From Tigriopus japonicus (taxonomy: Eukaryota > Arthropoda > Copepoda > Harpacticoida > Harpacticidae): a DNA stretch of 64,000 nucleotides. Location of the stretch: NCBI GenBank assembly GCA_010645155.1, contig CM021313.1, positions 2,488,871-2,552,870 of the forward strand. Reading direction: 5' to 3'. A program made the translations under genes and the position numbers. Below, piece after piece: positions 1 through 12,010 of this stretch. How positions within the stretch are numbered: the first letter of the stretch is position 1; each line of letters opens with the position of its first letter. The notes beneath the pieces were generated by a model. That model had not been told where the DNA came from and searched no databases. It worked only from the letters and a program-made list of their open reading frames with translations.

Positions 1-985
1 GCGTAGACGAGGGATGGTATCCCATGGGCCCAGCCGTATGAGCTAACTCCACCGAGACAAATTGAGGTGAAGGATACGGCGCGTAGATAATAGGTCGACC
101 GGGCATTTGGTACATTGTTCCTGGCATCATGGGCGGGGAGTAGGAGTTAGGCATTAGATTGGAAACACCAGCCCCCGCCAACGATGCATTCGGGGGCAAT
201 GCACCACCGCTGTGACCCATGCCGGGTGGCATCGTGTAGGAGGCCCCGGGGGATCCTACCATCATTGAGACCGGCGGTGGGGCGGTACTGCCCTCCAAGG
301 GGCCCACCGAAGCGCTGGGGTTGGGGTTGTTGAGCGGCACAGAGGTCGGAGGGGCCGGATGGACATTGACGTTAGCCGTCACGTTATTGATGATAAAATT
401 TGGATACGGAGCATAAGAGACGGGCGGATTACTGACCGGAATGTTGGGCACGGGTCCCTCGGTGGAACAGCCAACGGCATAACCCGAGCCGTGCTGGCCC
501 GCGTCACCCGAGCCAGATTCGTACGAGCCCAAACTCTCATAGGACGGATAACCGGGCGGGCCCATCGAATTGGGCGCATGGGAACTGGCCACGCTTATTG
601 GAGGACCGGTCTCATACATCCCGGATTGACTTTCGGACCCTGGCCTGGCCGAGGCGGGAGTCACGGGCGGGTCCACTACCGGACGGCCCACCGAAGAGAC
701 GGGATCCACGCTGGCAGCGGGCTCAGGCCCGGGACTGAGGGTGGTCGAGGTGGGGGTGCATGTGCGGGTCCACGCATTTTGATACAGGATCCGGTCCAAG
801 CGTTTCTTCTCATCGATGGAACAATCCTCCCAATTGAGAAAATCCAGCCCACTGCCGCCCGCCTCGGGTCCCTGTCCGTTAGGCATGACGTGCGGGCGGA
901 TCCGGGCGTGTCGGGCACCCATCGAGGATGGAGGATGAGGGCCAGCCGCCGAATGGGCGCGCGCCACCGGCTCATTGCGACTCAT
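1..985 (-). CDS. 5' part of an unidentified Pro/Ser/Gly-rich protein, cut by the window edge
   Basis: On the minus strand an ATG at 985 opens a frame that stays free of stops for about 328 codons to base 1, so the gene continues beyond the left edge. The product is very rich in Pro, Ser, Gly and Met and looks disordered. The one region with a folded look is at residues 48-75 (LDFLNWEDCSIDEKKRLDRI), rich in charged residues. Another distinctive patch is NFIINNVTANVNVH near residue 210. I recognise no domain and give no function. Support for a real gene: the long open frame, GC content well above the flanking DNA, protein-like composition, and a CT-rich (GA-rich on the coding strand) stretch at about 1000-1017 just upstream as in many 5' leaders. 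The plus-strand frame over the same bases is a shadow. A possible reading is the N-terminus of a low-complexity RNA- or chromatin-associated regulator, but that is a guess. Confidence 0.7.
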   Translation of the reverse strand, partial: MSRNEPVARAHSAAGPHPPSSMGARHARIRPHVMPNGQGPEAGGSGLDFLNWEDCSIDEKKRLDRILYQNAWTRTCTPTSTTLSPGPEPAASVDPVSSVGRPVVDPPVTPASARPGSESQSGMYETGPPISVASSHAPNSMGPPGYPSYESLGSYESGSGDAGQHGSGYAVGCSTEGPVPNIPVSNPPVSYAPYPNFIINNVTANVNVHPAPPTSVPLNNPNPSASVGPLEGSTAPPPVSMMVGSPGASYTMPPGMGHSGGALPPNASLAGAGVSNLMPNSYSPPMMPGTMYQMPGRPIIYAPYPSPQFVSVELAHTAGPMGYHPSST

Positions 986-1352
986 GGTGATACCCCTCCT
1001 CTCTCTCTCTCTCACTCTTTCTGGTTCTAGCTGACTCACTCAATCAGTCACCAAGGGCGTGCCATGTTGACGGGTTCCGCATCCATCCATCCATCCATCC
1101 TTCGATCCAACGATCCACAGAAGTAGCCCACTAGGATGGAATGGCGGTTTAATGCGGCTGATCGACGAGGATCATGGCCCTCGTGGTCTTCTCCGGCCTG
1201 CCCGTCAATCTAGGACGGGACTTTGGACCCGAAGAAAAGATCCCAATCGAGGCCAGGATCAACGGGAGCAATCACGTCAGGTTTCGCTCGGAATAATTGC
1301 CGTGGTCGTGAATGGGGGTGTTGATTTTGGTCGGTGACTGGCTGAGGTGCGC

Positions 1353-1378
1353 GTGTGTGTGTGTGTGTGTGTGTGTGT
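1353..1378 (+). repeat. (GT)n microsatellite, 13 units
   Basis: Uninterrupted GT dinucleotides seen directly. They lie in the presumed 5' flank of the minus-strand gene at 985. Confidence 0.95.
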
Positions 1379-1627
1379 CTGTCCGTGGGTTGGTTTGTGG
1401 TTGGTTCCTTTTTCGTGGTCACATGGCCCACCTCATCGTCACGTTAGAGCTATGGGCGGTGAAAAGTATAAAAATTTAGTACATAGAGCGGCGGCGACAG
1501 CTGACCAGTACTGGAGAGGCAAGCGGCAGGACGTTCTTTTTCTCTCAGAGATGGGGACTTAGAAATTGAACGGACAAGTCCCGGAAGTGTTGCCGGGTGA
1601 GAACATCGATGCAGCGCCATCATATCA

Positions 1628-1676
1628 TGTAAGGTTAGGTTACATTTGGGAAAGTTATGTTAGGTTAGGTTAGGTT
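1628..1676 (+). repeat. TTAGGT-type interstitial repeats
   Basis: AGGTTAGGTT occurs at the left of this stretch and TTAGG is repeated three times at about 1659-1676. TTAGG is the common arthropod telomere repeat, and short runs with the TTAGGT hexamer are frequent in arthropod intergenic DNA. The run is too short to mark a telomere. Confidence 0.6.
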
Positions 1677-1982
1677 CCATTAAATTCGAGATTAAGTTTG
1701 ATGCATTGCTTTATCCTGTTGTGAAAGTGACATACAAAATAAATTGTCATATGGCATCACTGGTCCTGGAGAAGTGTTCAGCTGTTGACACCGCTCTGTG
1801 TACTAACATTTCTATACTTTCTACCGACCATACGTTAGAGCAGGACTTACAAACATTCGCACAGACAGACAGACAGACAATCAGACCATAGATATAGCTA
1901 CAGAAGAGGATGCGAGGACGGCTGTTTGTTGCTGTTTTTGAGAGCCCATAGCGATCCCAGGAGGCGAGTGTTTTATGCGCGC

Positions 1983-2398
1983 AGTAAATAGGTCATAAGG
2001 CAAAAAGGTCACGGTAAAAAAGTCACAGCCCTATGTATGTTCCATGGATGAAGATTGTCCCATGGGACCCTGAGATTTACTTGTTGGAACACTATTATGG
2101 CAAGGCAAAGGTCCCATAAATCAATAGGAAGTCATTCCCAAAAATTTTTTTACCCCAACCCGCCCCAGACCCAATGGATCATGAAAGAGGATGTTCTCTC
2201 GCCCCTCTGGAGTCAAAATTACATCCTTCTTTCGAGATCTGCCTATGGGCTTCAGAGAAATTCCGGGTGAACCACAATAATATCCATGATAAAGTGATTT
2301 TCACCGTGACCTTTTTAACATGTGACCTTTTTTCCTCGAGATGACCTTTTTACTGTGACCTATTTACTTGTGACCATTTTATTTGTGACTTTTCTACC
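1983..2398. mobile_element. MITE-like element with inverted GTGACC-TTTTT subrepeats
   Basis: The left end carries GTAAATAGGTCA, AAAAAGGTCACGG and AAAAAAGTCAC. The right end (about 2298-2393) carries the same motifs in opposite orientation at least five times (CGTGACCTTTTTA, TGTGACCTTTTTT, ATGACCTTTTTAC, GTGACCTATTTACTTG). Inverted ends made of repeated short motifs and no coding capacity fit a small non-autonomous DNA transposon. No target-site duplication was found, and the exact ends are uncertain. Confidence 0.5.
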
Positions 2399-4326
2399 TA
2401 CAATTGTGTTATGAACTCCATATTCACTACTTCATACCAACTCAGTGTCTAGACATCATTCTAGCATGTGCATCTGTCTTTTAAGGATGATTAAGTGCAC
2501 CCCTTTATTGGGTAAATCGCGTTCACCACTCCTCATCAACTCTATTCAACTTATCCTTTAATGCCAATGGTTTAAGGTTAAAAGTATAAAACAACACCAT
2601 CAAAACCTGTAACCTTCATACTCCATGAAGGTGACCTGTTCTTTATTGCATTCTGCGTGAACAAACATTTAGAAGGAATCATCAAAAACTCAACTATAAA
2701 ATGACAAAATAATGTTCAATTGGAGCTTCCTCACTGTTTGGCCTATAAAATGTTGTTATTTGGCATTTAATAGATTTTAAGCACTTCATACCTTAAATTG
2801 TTGACTGAAAATGATGTTTTCAAGAGACAAAATGTGCACACTGTGGCTGTGAGCTTCATTGCTAATAGCATAACCACATTTCTCTCATCAAACACCCAAT
2901 TTTCATGAAATTTTGTCTGAGTAAATCAATTGGAAGTCATTCCCAAAAATTTTGGTCTGAAGGCCTTGGTCTGAAGTTGGTATTGGCAAGTTGAAGTAGC
3001 CCTAGCTGATTTCGGGCCGGCGCGAGAGCGCTTGAAAATTCAAAACAAGGCTTCGAGTGATTGCTGTTCATTAGTGAACAAGTAATGAGTCATGACAGAC
3101 ACCCAAGAACAAGTTGTTAACAAGCATTACTTGGGCAATATACCAATACACTTGGCAAGCTCAAGGAACATTGGAAGATGCAGTTGCCGGCAGTTGCTCT
3201 TTGAAGAGATAAGATACTTGCAGTGTGACTTAGAAGAAAAAATGTCAAGTTGCATTTTCGATGATCTTTTGACCTTAATAATTTAGCAATAAATAGTGGA
3301 AGTGATCCAAAAAATATTTCAATTTGCATAGCATTTGCAAAACCATGTTTTTTTTGTTTCTGGTTCTAGGCAACACATGAATGCACTTTTGAGGCTAATC
3401 AAGACCGAGATCTAGAAGTCACACTTCCGGAACAATCTCGTTTACTCAGAGTTGCCGGCATGAAAAAGTAAAATGGAAATTTTAAAATAAAAAAATCGAA
3501 ATCTTTTGCATTTCCCCATGTGAGAGAATTGAAGTGTGTAATTTTCCTAAAAATACATCCTTTCAAAGGTGTGGGCCCTTTTTAGCTGAATCAGCCTGGT
3601 TTAGTGAGATTCGGATGGCAAGTTTATTCTTCATTCTTAGCAAATTTGGCAAACCTGTTAGCTGGGAAAAGTACTTGTACAGACACCCAAGCTATGCCAA
3701 GCTTCAGCAAGCCCAAGCACTGTGTCGGTACAGCTTGCCCAATCTCTTGTTTGCCCCCGATCACTACTGTTCATCCACTCGTTGATTTAGGGTGATGTGG
3801 TGAAAAGGTGGGCCAAATTTTGACGAATTTCAGTAAAATGGGTTGAAGAAGGCTTCCAATTGGGGAGAAAGACCTAGAGACTTTCAATGTAGACTTTCAG
3901 AGTTATGTGTTATGAAAATAGAGAAAGAGAGAAAAAATATTGAAATGTACTGTGCATATCACTAAACAATAGTGAACAATCGTTGGATCTGATGAAGGCT
4001 GTCAAAAGATAAAACCAAACAAAACGGAATGAAAGCAAATTTAAGCTCATACCTAGTTCTGTTTTGTTTCGGAAATGGTTTTTTTACCACATTTGATACT
4101 TGAAATTTGCAATACGCCATTGTAACTTGTGACTGAGTAGGATAATGATGCGATAAGAGTCATGAATTGGGCAAGGATCAAAAGCAAAGAGCAAAAATCT
4201 GAAATTTTGAAAAGAAAATTGTTTGAAACAACTTACTTTTCACAAAATTTGAATTGAATAGAAACTAGACAAATGAAAAAATAGAATGACTTATTGCTTG
4301 CTCGTCCATGTCCCATGCCTGGTGAC
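2399..4326. other. AT-rich intergenic DNA without recognisable genes
   Basis: Only short frames occur and none has recognisable protein character. The phrase GGAAGTCATTCCCAAAAATT at about 2935-2955 also occurs inside the MITE-like element at about 2128-2147, so part of this stretch is dispersed repeat. Confidence 0.6.
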
Positions 4327-5110
4327 AGGACAACTCGACCCAGCGGACAACTCGACCCAGGACAACTCGACCCAACAGACAACTCGACCCAGAGGACAAG
4401 TCGACCCAACGGACAACCCGACCCAGGACAACTCGACCCAACGGACAACTCGACCCAGCGGACAACTCGACCCAGCAGACAACTCGACCCAGCGGACAAC
4501 TCAACCCAGCAGAAACTTGACTCAGTGGACAACTTCAAAAAGGCACAAAAAATAACTAAACAATCAATTGAACTTCTAATAATAAAAATTGCATGGCAGA
4601 TCCCATTTTTCAGAAAATCTATAAAATATTTTTATAGATTTGATATATAACCTTATATTTTCAAAAAGCATTTTAGCTATTTGATTTTATTTTACTGATT
4701 TTTCCCAGTGCCAAAGGCAGATTGTTCCTTCCTCAAATTTGATTTTTTGAATTAAAGTGAATATTTTGAACCACTAGTTTAGGTTTTGTGCTTTTTCAGA
4801 TTTCCACAAGCTCGACTTTTGGAGTGGGTTTAATTGTTTTCAGGGTGGAGTTGTTCATTAGGTTAAGTGGTCCACTGGGTTGAGTTGTCTGCTGGGTTGA
4901 GTTGTCCACTGGGTCGAGTTGTCCACTGGGTCGAGTTGTCCACTGGGTCGAGTTGTCCACTGGGTCGAGTTGTCCGCTGGGTCGAGTTGTCCGGTGGGTC
5001 GAGTTGTCCTGGGTTGGGTTGTCCGTTGGGTCGACTTGTCCGCTGGGTCGAGTTGTCCGTTGGGTCGAGTTGTCCTGGGTCGAGTTGTCCACTGGGTCGA
5101 GTTGTCCTGG
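4327..5110. repeat. Foldback pair of 17-bp minisatellite arrays
   Basis: 4327-4532 is a tandem array of a unit of about 17 bp, GGACAACTCGACCCAGC, with some shortened units (GACAACTCGACCCA). About 4868-5110 is the same unit in reverse orientation (GGGTCGAGTTGTCCACT). Between them, AACTTCAAAAAGGCACAAAAAA (left) pairs with the complement of TTTTGTGCTTTTTCAGATTTCC (right), so the inverted arms run to about 4560 and 4776 around a loop of about 215 bp. Many frames stay open through it on both strands because the unit lacks stop codons; they are not genes. Confidence 0.9.
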
Positions 5111-5115
5111 AACCG

Positions 5116-5765
5116 AAGATCCTGGTGTGCAATGCCATTTTCATTATGTGCTATCATGTGGTTTGAGAACAATTGAGTAGAAACAAAAAGCATGTGATAA
5201 TTAATGCGAACTTCATTTACAGTAACAAGCAAGGATGTTACATTGACCCTCAATGAAAATCATGTTAAAGTTGACACGTAAAATGCCTTGTTCAGATTAC
5301 TTAGTGATAAAGAATGTGAACTAAGAATGCTGGGGTAGAAATTAAACTAAAAGAAATGGAATAGGTGTTCCCCAACATTGGAAATTTAGCATGAAGTTTT
5401 AGCTTCGAGTAATATCAGCACCATGAAGGATATAAACTAACTATAAAACACCAAAGAAAACCCCCCCTTCCCACCACACTTAAGCATTACACACGTACAG
5501 CGTACATACATACTAGTGACTTTTGATCTGGAAGTTAGATACTTTTTGGGAACCCCATCATTAACATAATCCGGAACTTGTTTATCATGACTATTTCTCA
5601 AACATTTAATTTTTACTACCATTGCTCTGTTATTGACATTAGTTACTTGTTTTAGATCAATACAACCAATTTCAGCACTAAGCGACAACACTCGCATACA
5701 GGAAGGAACAGCATTTGAGATATGTTGACAAGCCTCCAACGAGGGCAGCTGACGAGCGGATTTTT
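5116..5765 (+). repeat. Dispersed repeat, copy 1 (second copy at about 57040-58255)
   Basis: Several blocks match the second copy in the same order: GATCCTGGT at the start, ACATTGACCCTCAAT at about 5241, the CCAACATTGG block at about 5375, CAGCACCATGAAG at about 5418, and TTGACAAGCCTCCAACGAG at about 5724. The match is patchy, so the copies are old. No coding region was recognised and the family is unknown. Confidence 0.65.
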
Positions 5766-5912
5766 GTAAACATGAGCTGTGCGCTTGCCATTGTATTATA
5801 GCTATACATTCTTTAAATTGAGATACGTCCTTAGTTTTGTGCGAAATATTGCATGTTGTTAATTAGTTTTGACAAATCCCTTTGAACAAAGGACATCTTT
5901 GACAAAAGTAAC

Positions 5913-6085
5913 GGCATGCAAAGGAGCGCTACCTTATGCTGCAACTTTGTTTTGTTGTGATGTTTGCCATGAAACACCTTTTTGGTTCATCTTTTGGTAA
6001 TTTCAGTTAAGACCACTGCAGAGACAAGCAGTTTTTGTGGTCGGTTTGGGATCCACGTCAGCTGAAGTTGATGAGTTGGTGAGAA
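5913..6085 (+). repeat. Dispersed repeat, inverted partner at 11845-12010
   Basis: AAAGGAGCGCTACCTTATGC, TGCAACTTTGTT, TTTTTGGTTCATC, CACTGCAGAGAC and TTTGGGATCCACGTCAGCTG appear here in order. Read on the other strand, 11845-12010 has the same blocks with a few changes. This is a diverged interspersed repeat of at least 170 bp; the class is unknown. Confidence 0.7.
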
Positions 6086-6164
6086 GTTCCTGGTCAGACA
6101 CACCAACAAGCACAAGCAGTCAGACAGTCAGGTTTCACCACATGGACTCACTCACTCACTCAGC

Positions 6165-7711
6165 GTTGCCAGGTCTTGGAGAAGCCTCTCGGCCATTTTC
6201 GGGTTTTTGACGCCCTTAGCCCCTTTCAACCACTTTTTTGGAAAAACCGAAACCGCAGCTAATCTGCCGATTTTGGGGGTCGGTCCAGTTTACGTTTTTA
6301 TCCTCTCAACTCTAATTTTATTGGCGTTGAATGAAACTATATAAACATTTTTTAACAGCTTTTGCAAACTTTTCCGACAAACAGAAAAGTCACAAACACA
6401 GATTTGTGCTTGCCATTTTCTGAAAACAAACTCATTTCTCTGTTACAATTTTTCAAAATCTCTTTCAAACATAAAATAACCTTGGTACATATGAATATTC
6501 ATGGGTAGGTGGTATCATCAGTTATTTTGCATATCTTACCCTCAGCCTTTGTCAGATTCAGTTCGTTCGGTCATGTATCAGGGGTGTTATTCCTTCAAGG
6601 ACTTAGATGAGAATGCTGGCTGAGGGTTTCATGAGAACGCACAATTCCGGTGTTAGTTTGCGTTCGTTGTCGGTTATATCAAAACAAGCTTTTGAAAGAG
6701 TCCAAAAGATGGTATTGCAAGACCAAAAATACTGGAATTAACCTTTATCAAAATTTCAGCTGATTCCACAAAATAAGCGCCTCTTGCGGTCAGATTGAGA
6801 CATAGTTGCCAGCTAGAGAGTGGGTTCTAATGCCACCTTTGGCAAAACTGTGGAGAAATAGGTTTTTCCTTAGATGGTTACATTTCTTTGCAATGGCATT
6901 ATGATATCAAACTCTTTCATCAAGATTTGCAAGTGCCCAATTTTTGGACACAAACTAGATGTTTCAAGTCTACCTATACCTAGATGTCTATGCTCTGGTA
7001 GGTAGAACATGGCACGTTCAAATATAGTAAGATTTCAGACCAATAGAGGCTTCATTTTATAAAATTCATAAACATTTCGATTATGTTTTCGCTATTTTCG
7101 GCCACTTTTGGCCACTTTTGGATATGCGGAAATATTTTTTTCTCGGCCACCAGATCTCAAATTCGGCCACTTGCGGAAGTGGCCGAGAGAATGTTTTTTT
7201 CGGCCAGCGGGTTTCAAATTCGGCCACTTTTGGCAAAAGTGGCCGAGGATTCGGCCAGCTAGCAACCCTGAGTAAAACACGAGGAAGAAAACTCGTGAGC
7301 TCCGGTTTCATTTGAAGGTTCGAATTGCCGTAAAACTGCCATCACTAACTCGTGAGCCATGAGCCTACCAGTCGAAACCAGGGTTGCCAGGTGGCCGAAA
7401 GAAATTTGAAAACCCGGTGGCCGAAAGAAAAAAATTCTCTCGGCCACTTCTGAAAGTGGCTGAATTAGAGATCTGGTGGCCGAGAAAAAAAATTTCCTCG
7501 GCCATATCCAAAAGTGCCCGAAAACATCAAAAAAATAATCGACATACTTATGAATTTTATATTTTACTACATTTGAAGGTGCCTTGTTCTACCTACCAGA
7601 GCATAGATATCTAGGTATAGGTAGACTTGAAACGAGGCTTCAAAAAAGTGGCCAAAAGTGGCCGAATTTCAAAGCAAAAGTAGCCGAGAGGCTTCCCTAG
7701 AACCTGGCAAA
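6165..7711. mobile_element. Nested inverted-repeat (foldback) element rich in CGGCCAC motifs
   Basis: The outer ends pair: GTTGCCAGGTCTTGGAGAAG followed by CCTCTCGGCC at 6165-6194 matches the reverse complement of the end at 7672-7711. Inside, a second and longer inverted repeat pairs 6961-7268 with 7378-7633. Its arms contain GTTTCAAGTCTACCTATACC, GGTAGGTAGAACA, GGATATGCGGAAA, TCGGCCACCAGATCTC and repeated TCGGCCACTTNNGGAAGTGG, with a loop at about 7269-7377. No protein-coding frame is credible. A non-autonomous foldback transposon is the best reading. Confidence 0.75.
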
Positions 7712-8162
7712 CCTGGTTTCACTTGGTTTTGAGGTGAGTTCTCGAACTTTCTATGGAATGAGTTTTTCTTGTGAATGATATGCAAAAATTTTTTGTCAAG
7801 ACTATAGATTCGTATATTCTCTTGACTGTGTGTGGAGTAGGTTATTTCTGAAAGACATCAACGAGAATTACGTGCACATAAGCCCCATTTAATCTACCAG
7901 GGGCTCATTTATAACCTACATAATCACCGTTTGAATTACCAATGACTCTTTGAGATAAATCTAAATGTCACGCTTTATGAAAAAGCATTCAAAGTTGTAA
8001 ATAGCTCCACCCCAACCTTTTTTGAGTTCTTTGCACTTTCTTACTTCGTTCAAAATTGATTATGAATTTAAGCCTTAACGGCTCTCTGGTGCATCTCTCT
8101 TTGTGCGAGTTCAAGTTTCACCCGATCACTACTTCGAGGCAATCAAGAAGTCGGGCAGGAAC

Positions 8163-8318
8163 NNNNNNNNNNNNNNNNNNNNNNNNNNNNNNNNNNNNNN
8201 NNNNNNNNNNNNNNNNNNNNNNNNNNNNNNNNNNNNNNNNNNNNNNNNNNNNNNNNNNNNNNNNNNNNNNNNNNNNNNNNNNNNNNNNNNNNNNNNNNNN
8301 NNNNNNNNNNNNNNNNNN
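8163..8318. other. Assembly gap, 156 N
   Basis: A run of N. Nothing can be said about its content. Confidence 1.
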
Positions 8319-11300
8319 TGGTTTTTAATGCTTTATCGAACAAAATAAGGAAAATTTATCACAATGAAAAAATTGGATTTTTTTTTTCCTTCTGATTTTT
8401 CTCTAGGCATTTCTTCTGGCGAGGATTTCTTGAGATTGCAGAACAATCAATGTTTAAGTGTATTTTGGTTGCTTAAATACTTTTTATATAAGCTTCGCAG
8501 TTGCATAGTTTATATGGCTGAAATTCGCATTCTGACTCATCGACGATTATGTTGATACTAAAGGGTGAAAGGAAAGGACATGTTTAGAGAAAAACTAACA
8601 TTTCATCATTCCCAAAATAACATTGTAAAAAGTTATGCAAAATTTTAACATGACTAATATGTTGACAAAATCTGTAAAATAAATCCTTTAAAATGCCCCA
8701 TTACTCAATTCTGAAGAGAACTGGGGTATTATACAGGTCTTTCTGCAGTGTTATGCATAATTCATGGAATGTAGTCTTCTCATTGGTATGAAAAACTAAA
8801 GCTTCTGTATGAGAAACTGAAACAAGTTTCAATTTCAACGATTTTTACTAAATCTGCTTAGCCGTTTGTCGGAATTGATGTAACCATCCTCCTGTTTGGT
8901 CCTTCGAGAATGCCGAACAAAAAGGGCGTTGACATTTTTGACGTCCTTGAAATTGATTTCCAAATTGTTTTAGCAGAGCACTGTTACATACATCCGTACA
9001 TCGACGACTTTTGTCAAGGTAAATTTTCAATGTTTCTAGGCATGTTTTAAGTAACCTTAGAAGGTTTGTTAGTTTGTAGTTGTTTGCATTGAAAGACGGC
9101 TCAACGCTTCATTTTTGACTCCAAAGAGTTCAGTTTGGAGTCAGAAATAAAAATTCTTCATTCTTTTTTATGTTTTGTTATAGCATGTCAAAAAATATAT
9201 TATTTCCGAAAACACACTATAAAAACAATTTTTCGAATTGTGGCTTTTGAGTTATGGAAAATTTGTCTTGTTAAGTCCTCAATGCAAATTTTGTAAAATT
9301 CAATAAGGTTTTTAAAAAATCGATTTTGGTCCATTTGACCATAGTTCTTTGAGAAATATCGAATTCTCACAAAATACGAAGACACATCTGTTCAACATTT
9401 ATTTTTCAATTTTCATTTGAAAACCTAACCGAATGCACTGAAATCAATGGAAACATAGTTTTTCTCAGAAATTAGCATTTTTAGTGTGTATTAAGTTTTA
9501 ATGAATGTTATTTTAAAATGGTGCAATAAAACAAAGAAGAATGAAGATTTTTTTTTATTTTACTTTGCGACATCAAAAGTGGGTACATATGTTTATGAGA
9601 TCATGTTTGGTCTTCATTTTAATAAGGAAAGTGTGTCAAGCTTTGCACTTTGTTATTGTTTGGTATAGTACCCTAGAGCAAATGGCATTTTTTTTCGCTG
9701 CTTCAAAGTACCTGTCGCTAGTTTTAAGTTTTCGTTTCTTTGTACATGACCTTCTTTAGGTGAAACCAATAAACCAAACCAAATTATGCATTTTCTTGCA
9801 AAAGGCGGAGTCAATATGTGCAAACGTGCAACCCGACCTTTTTCATAGCAGTTGAATTTTAAGGGCGGTCTGTGAAACGCTAAAACCCCTAAACGCCCCA
9901 AATTCTCACGAGCCACATACCATTGCCAAATGAGCTCCTCCTCTTGTTTTATCCGTTTCATCGGTTTCATCCGCTGGCCCTAAGATATTTCAAGAGATCA
10001 CTTGAACCTTCCCTGCACTGAAGGTGTCCCATTTCTTTTTTTCATTCACTCGTTTATTGCGACTGCAGGAAATAACGTTAAAATAGACGAATAATATTTA
10101 GACGAATATATCACAGGTGAGTTGACTAGAATGGTTTCAGAGCACGTGAAAGAAAGGAAGGGGACATACAGAACAAATACAGTTGGGTAGGGGGAGATGA
10201 TGAAAATTTTGGTTATTGCAGGAGATGGGTTGGGTCAGATTGAACAAGTCCCTCTTTACTAACCAGTTGGGCAGGAAGCCGAATGAAGGTACATAAATAG
10301 TTTTTTATACAAGAATGACTGGCCAAGGACAATAAGGTGTTGTCAAATCCTTTACTGGGAAAGACAACATATGTCCGTATTATTTTCTTTTTAAGTTTCA
10401 AATCTGGGTAAAGTGCTGATTTCTTTTTTGTGTGCTAATAAGAAAAATGGTCGTGCTGATTCCTTTTTCTTGTATGCGGTTTTGATTTCCATCCAATCTT
10501 GGCACATGTTCAGTTGTACTACCACTGGTTATCAAATCGTTGGAAAAATTGTGAAAGTTAAAAAAATTCTTGTTCTTCAGGGACGAAGGCAAAAAGTGTA
10601 TTCTTGTAGTTTCTTAAACCGGCAAAACCTTTTATGTCACAATCAGTTGTTTTACAAGAAAATGCATAGACGATTTATAATAACGCATTTGTCATACAGG
10701 CACGTAGCTTCACCCAGTTCTGTCGGATTTCTATGCCTAAATCAAAGCCAACGACTTCAGACTAAGAATTCACTTACATTTTTTGACAAATTCCAAAGGT
10801 TTGCCCAAAGGCGGATGTCGGGGCCTAAACCAAGATAGATGATAAAGATAATGAAAAGTAGGAAAGGAACATGCATTTTTATATGTTCCTTCTTAAAATC
10901 ACTTGTGTGTAACAAAAACGTTAATTGAACGTGCTCTCAGAAAACGCTTCGTGGGTCTCAGTTTTTGATGAAAAGGAAGGAAGTGTTTTCTGTAGTTGTC
11001 CTGATGTGGGTAAGTGGCGATCTTTTTTTACAGACTACAGATGATTGAAAAATAATTACATAACTCTCAATTTTGCACAGACTTTAGTCCAAATGACCTT
11101 TGGGCAAATATACGTTGTGTGCAAAATAAATAGTTTCACTTCAATAAGCCTCCTGTGATTGAGTATGAGAGCCAATTTGAATGGTCACAATCTAAAAAGA
11201 ACCGGTTCAAATCATTGCATATTCAAGATTTATTCGCAATGTTTCTCAAGTCAACGGATAGGAAACGTGTTTTTCATGTCTCCAACGCCAAGTAATCATG

Positions 11301-11844
11301 AAAGAACGTAGTTATAGATAGATTTAATCGCATTTAACTTTTGGGTTTTTAAACATGGAGGGGAGTGCGGTGTTGTCCGTCATTTTTGTTCGTCACAAAC
11401 TCGCAATCTTTCAAGAGCAGGAACAGGTCGTGTGACAAGGTAAAGATACCCAAAGTTCTGGACCGGTATATTTTGCCACAACGTCTTGTAATAGTCTAAA
11501 CTCGAGGCCTTAGTTTTGATTTCAGGGTCATTAAATAGTCCCAGCCTGTCCGATATATAGTATGGAAGCACCAAAACCAATGGTATCCACTTTTTTTTAA
11601 TGCAAATGACAGGATGGATATTTCCGTCAGCCAATGAGACCAGGGTAATTGACAACTTTCATAGTTCCATCCCTTTCACAGATGAGTTGTGTTGGAATGA
11701 GTTAAAGACCAAAATCCGGCATGCATTTCACGACCACTGCTTTAGTAGTCTCCTTCAACAACGATGACCGTCGCCAGCGGCGTCCTAAACTCATGAAACT
11801 GCGTCTCAGGGAGCGCTTTAACAGGAAACTCTCACCGCCGGACG

Positions 11845-12010
11845 CTAAAGTCAGCTGACATGGATCCCAAAACGACCCCAACAACGGAGCGGGTTCGGCT
11901 CTGCAGTGAATTTGAACTAAATTCCAGACGATGAACCAAAAAGTTATTAAATAACAAACATCACTTCAGAACAAAGTTGCAGCATAAGATAACGCTCCTT
12001 TCGCTGCCAT
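11845..12010 (-). repeat. Dispersed repeat, inverted copy of 5913-6085
   Basis: On the minus strand it reads AAAGGAGCGTTATCTTATGC, TGCAACTTTGTTCTG, TTTTTGGTTCATC, CACTGCAGAGCC and TTTGGGATCCATGTCAGCTG, the same block order as the copy at 5913. Confidence 0.7.

Larger units (their letters stand above)
986..1982. other. Upstream region of the left-edge gene, no coding seen
   Basis: The part next to 985 should hold the 5' leader and promoter of the minus-strand gene. It contains a CT run at about 1000-1013, ATCC repeats at about 1081-1105 and a (GT)n microsatellite at 1353-1378. I see no coding exon. Confidence 0.5.

Noticed and set aside
359..1030. 223-codon plus-strand frame
   Set aside because: Arg/Gly-rich shadow of the minus-strand coding frame, which has the more protein-like composition.
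4233..5253. Repetitive open frames coding QLDPxDNSTQ-type repeats
   Set aside because: Shadow of the 17-bp minisatellite arrays, again open in many frames.
9653..9970. 105-codon minus-strand frame
   Set aside because: No recognised motif and no supporting exons; chance frame likely.
10413..10838. 141-codon plus-strand frame
   Set aside because: AT-rich sequence, composition not protein-like, no domain and no splice-linked neighbour.
11380..11655. 91-codon minus-strand frame (LDYYKTLWQNIPV)
   Set aside because: Considered as a lone exon, but no family recognised and no adjoining exons found.
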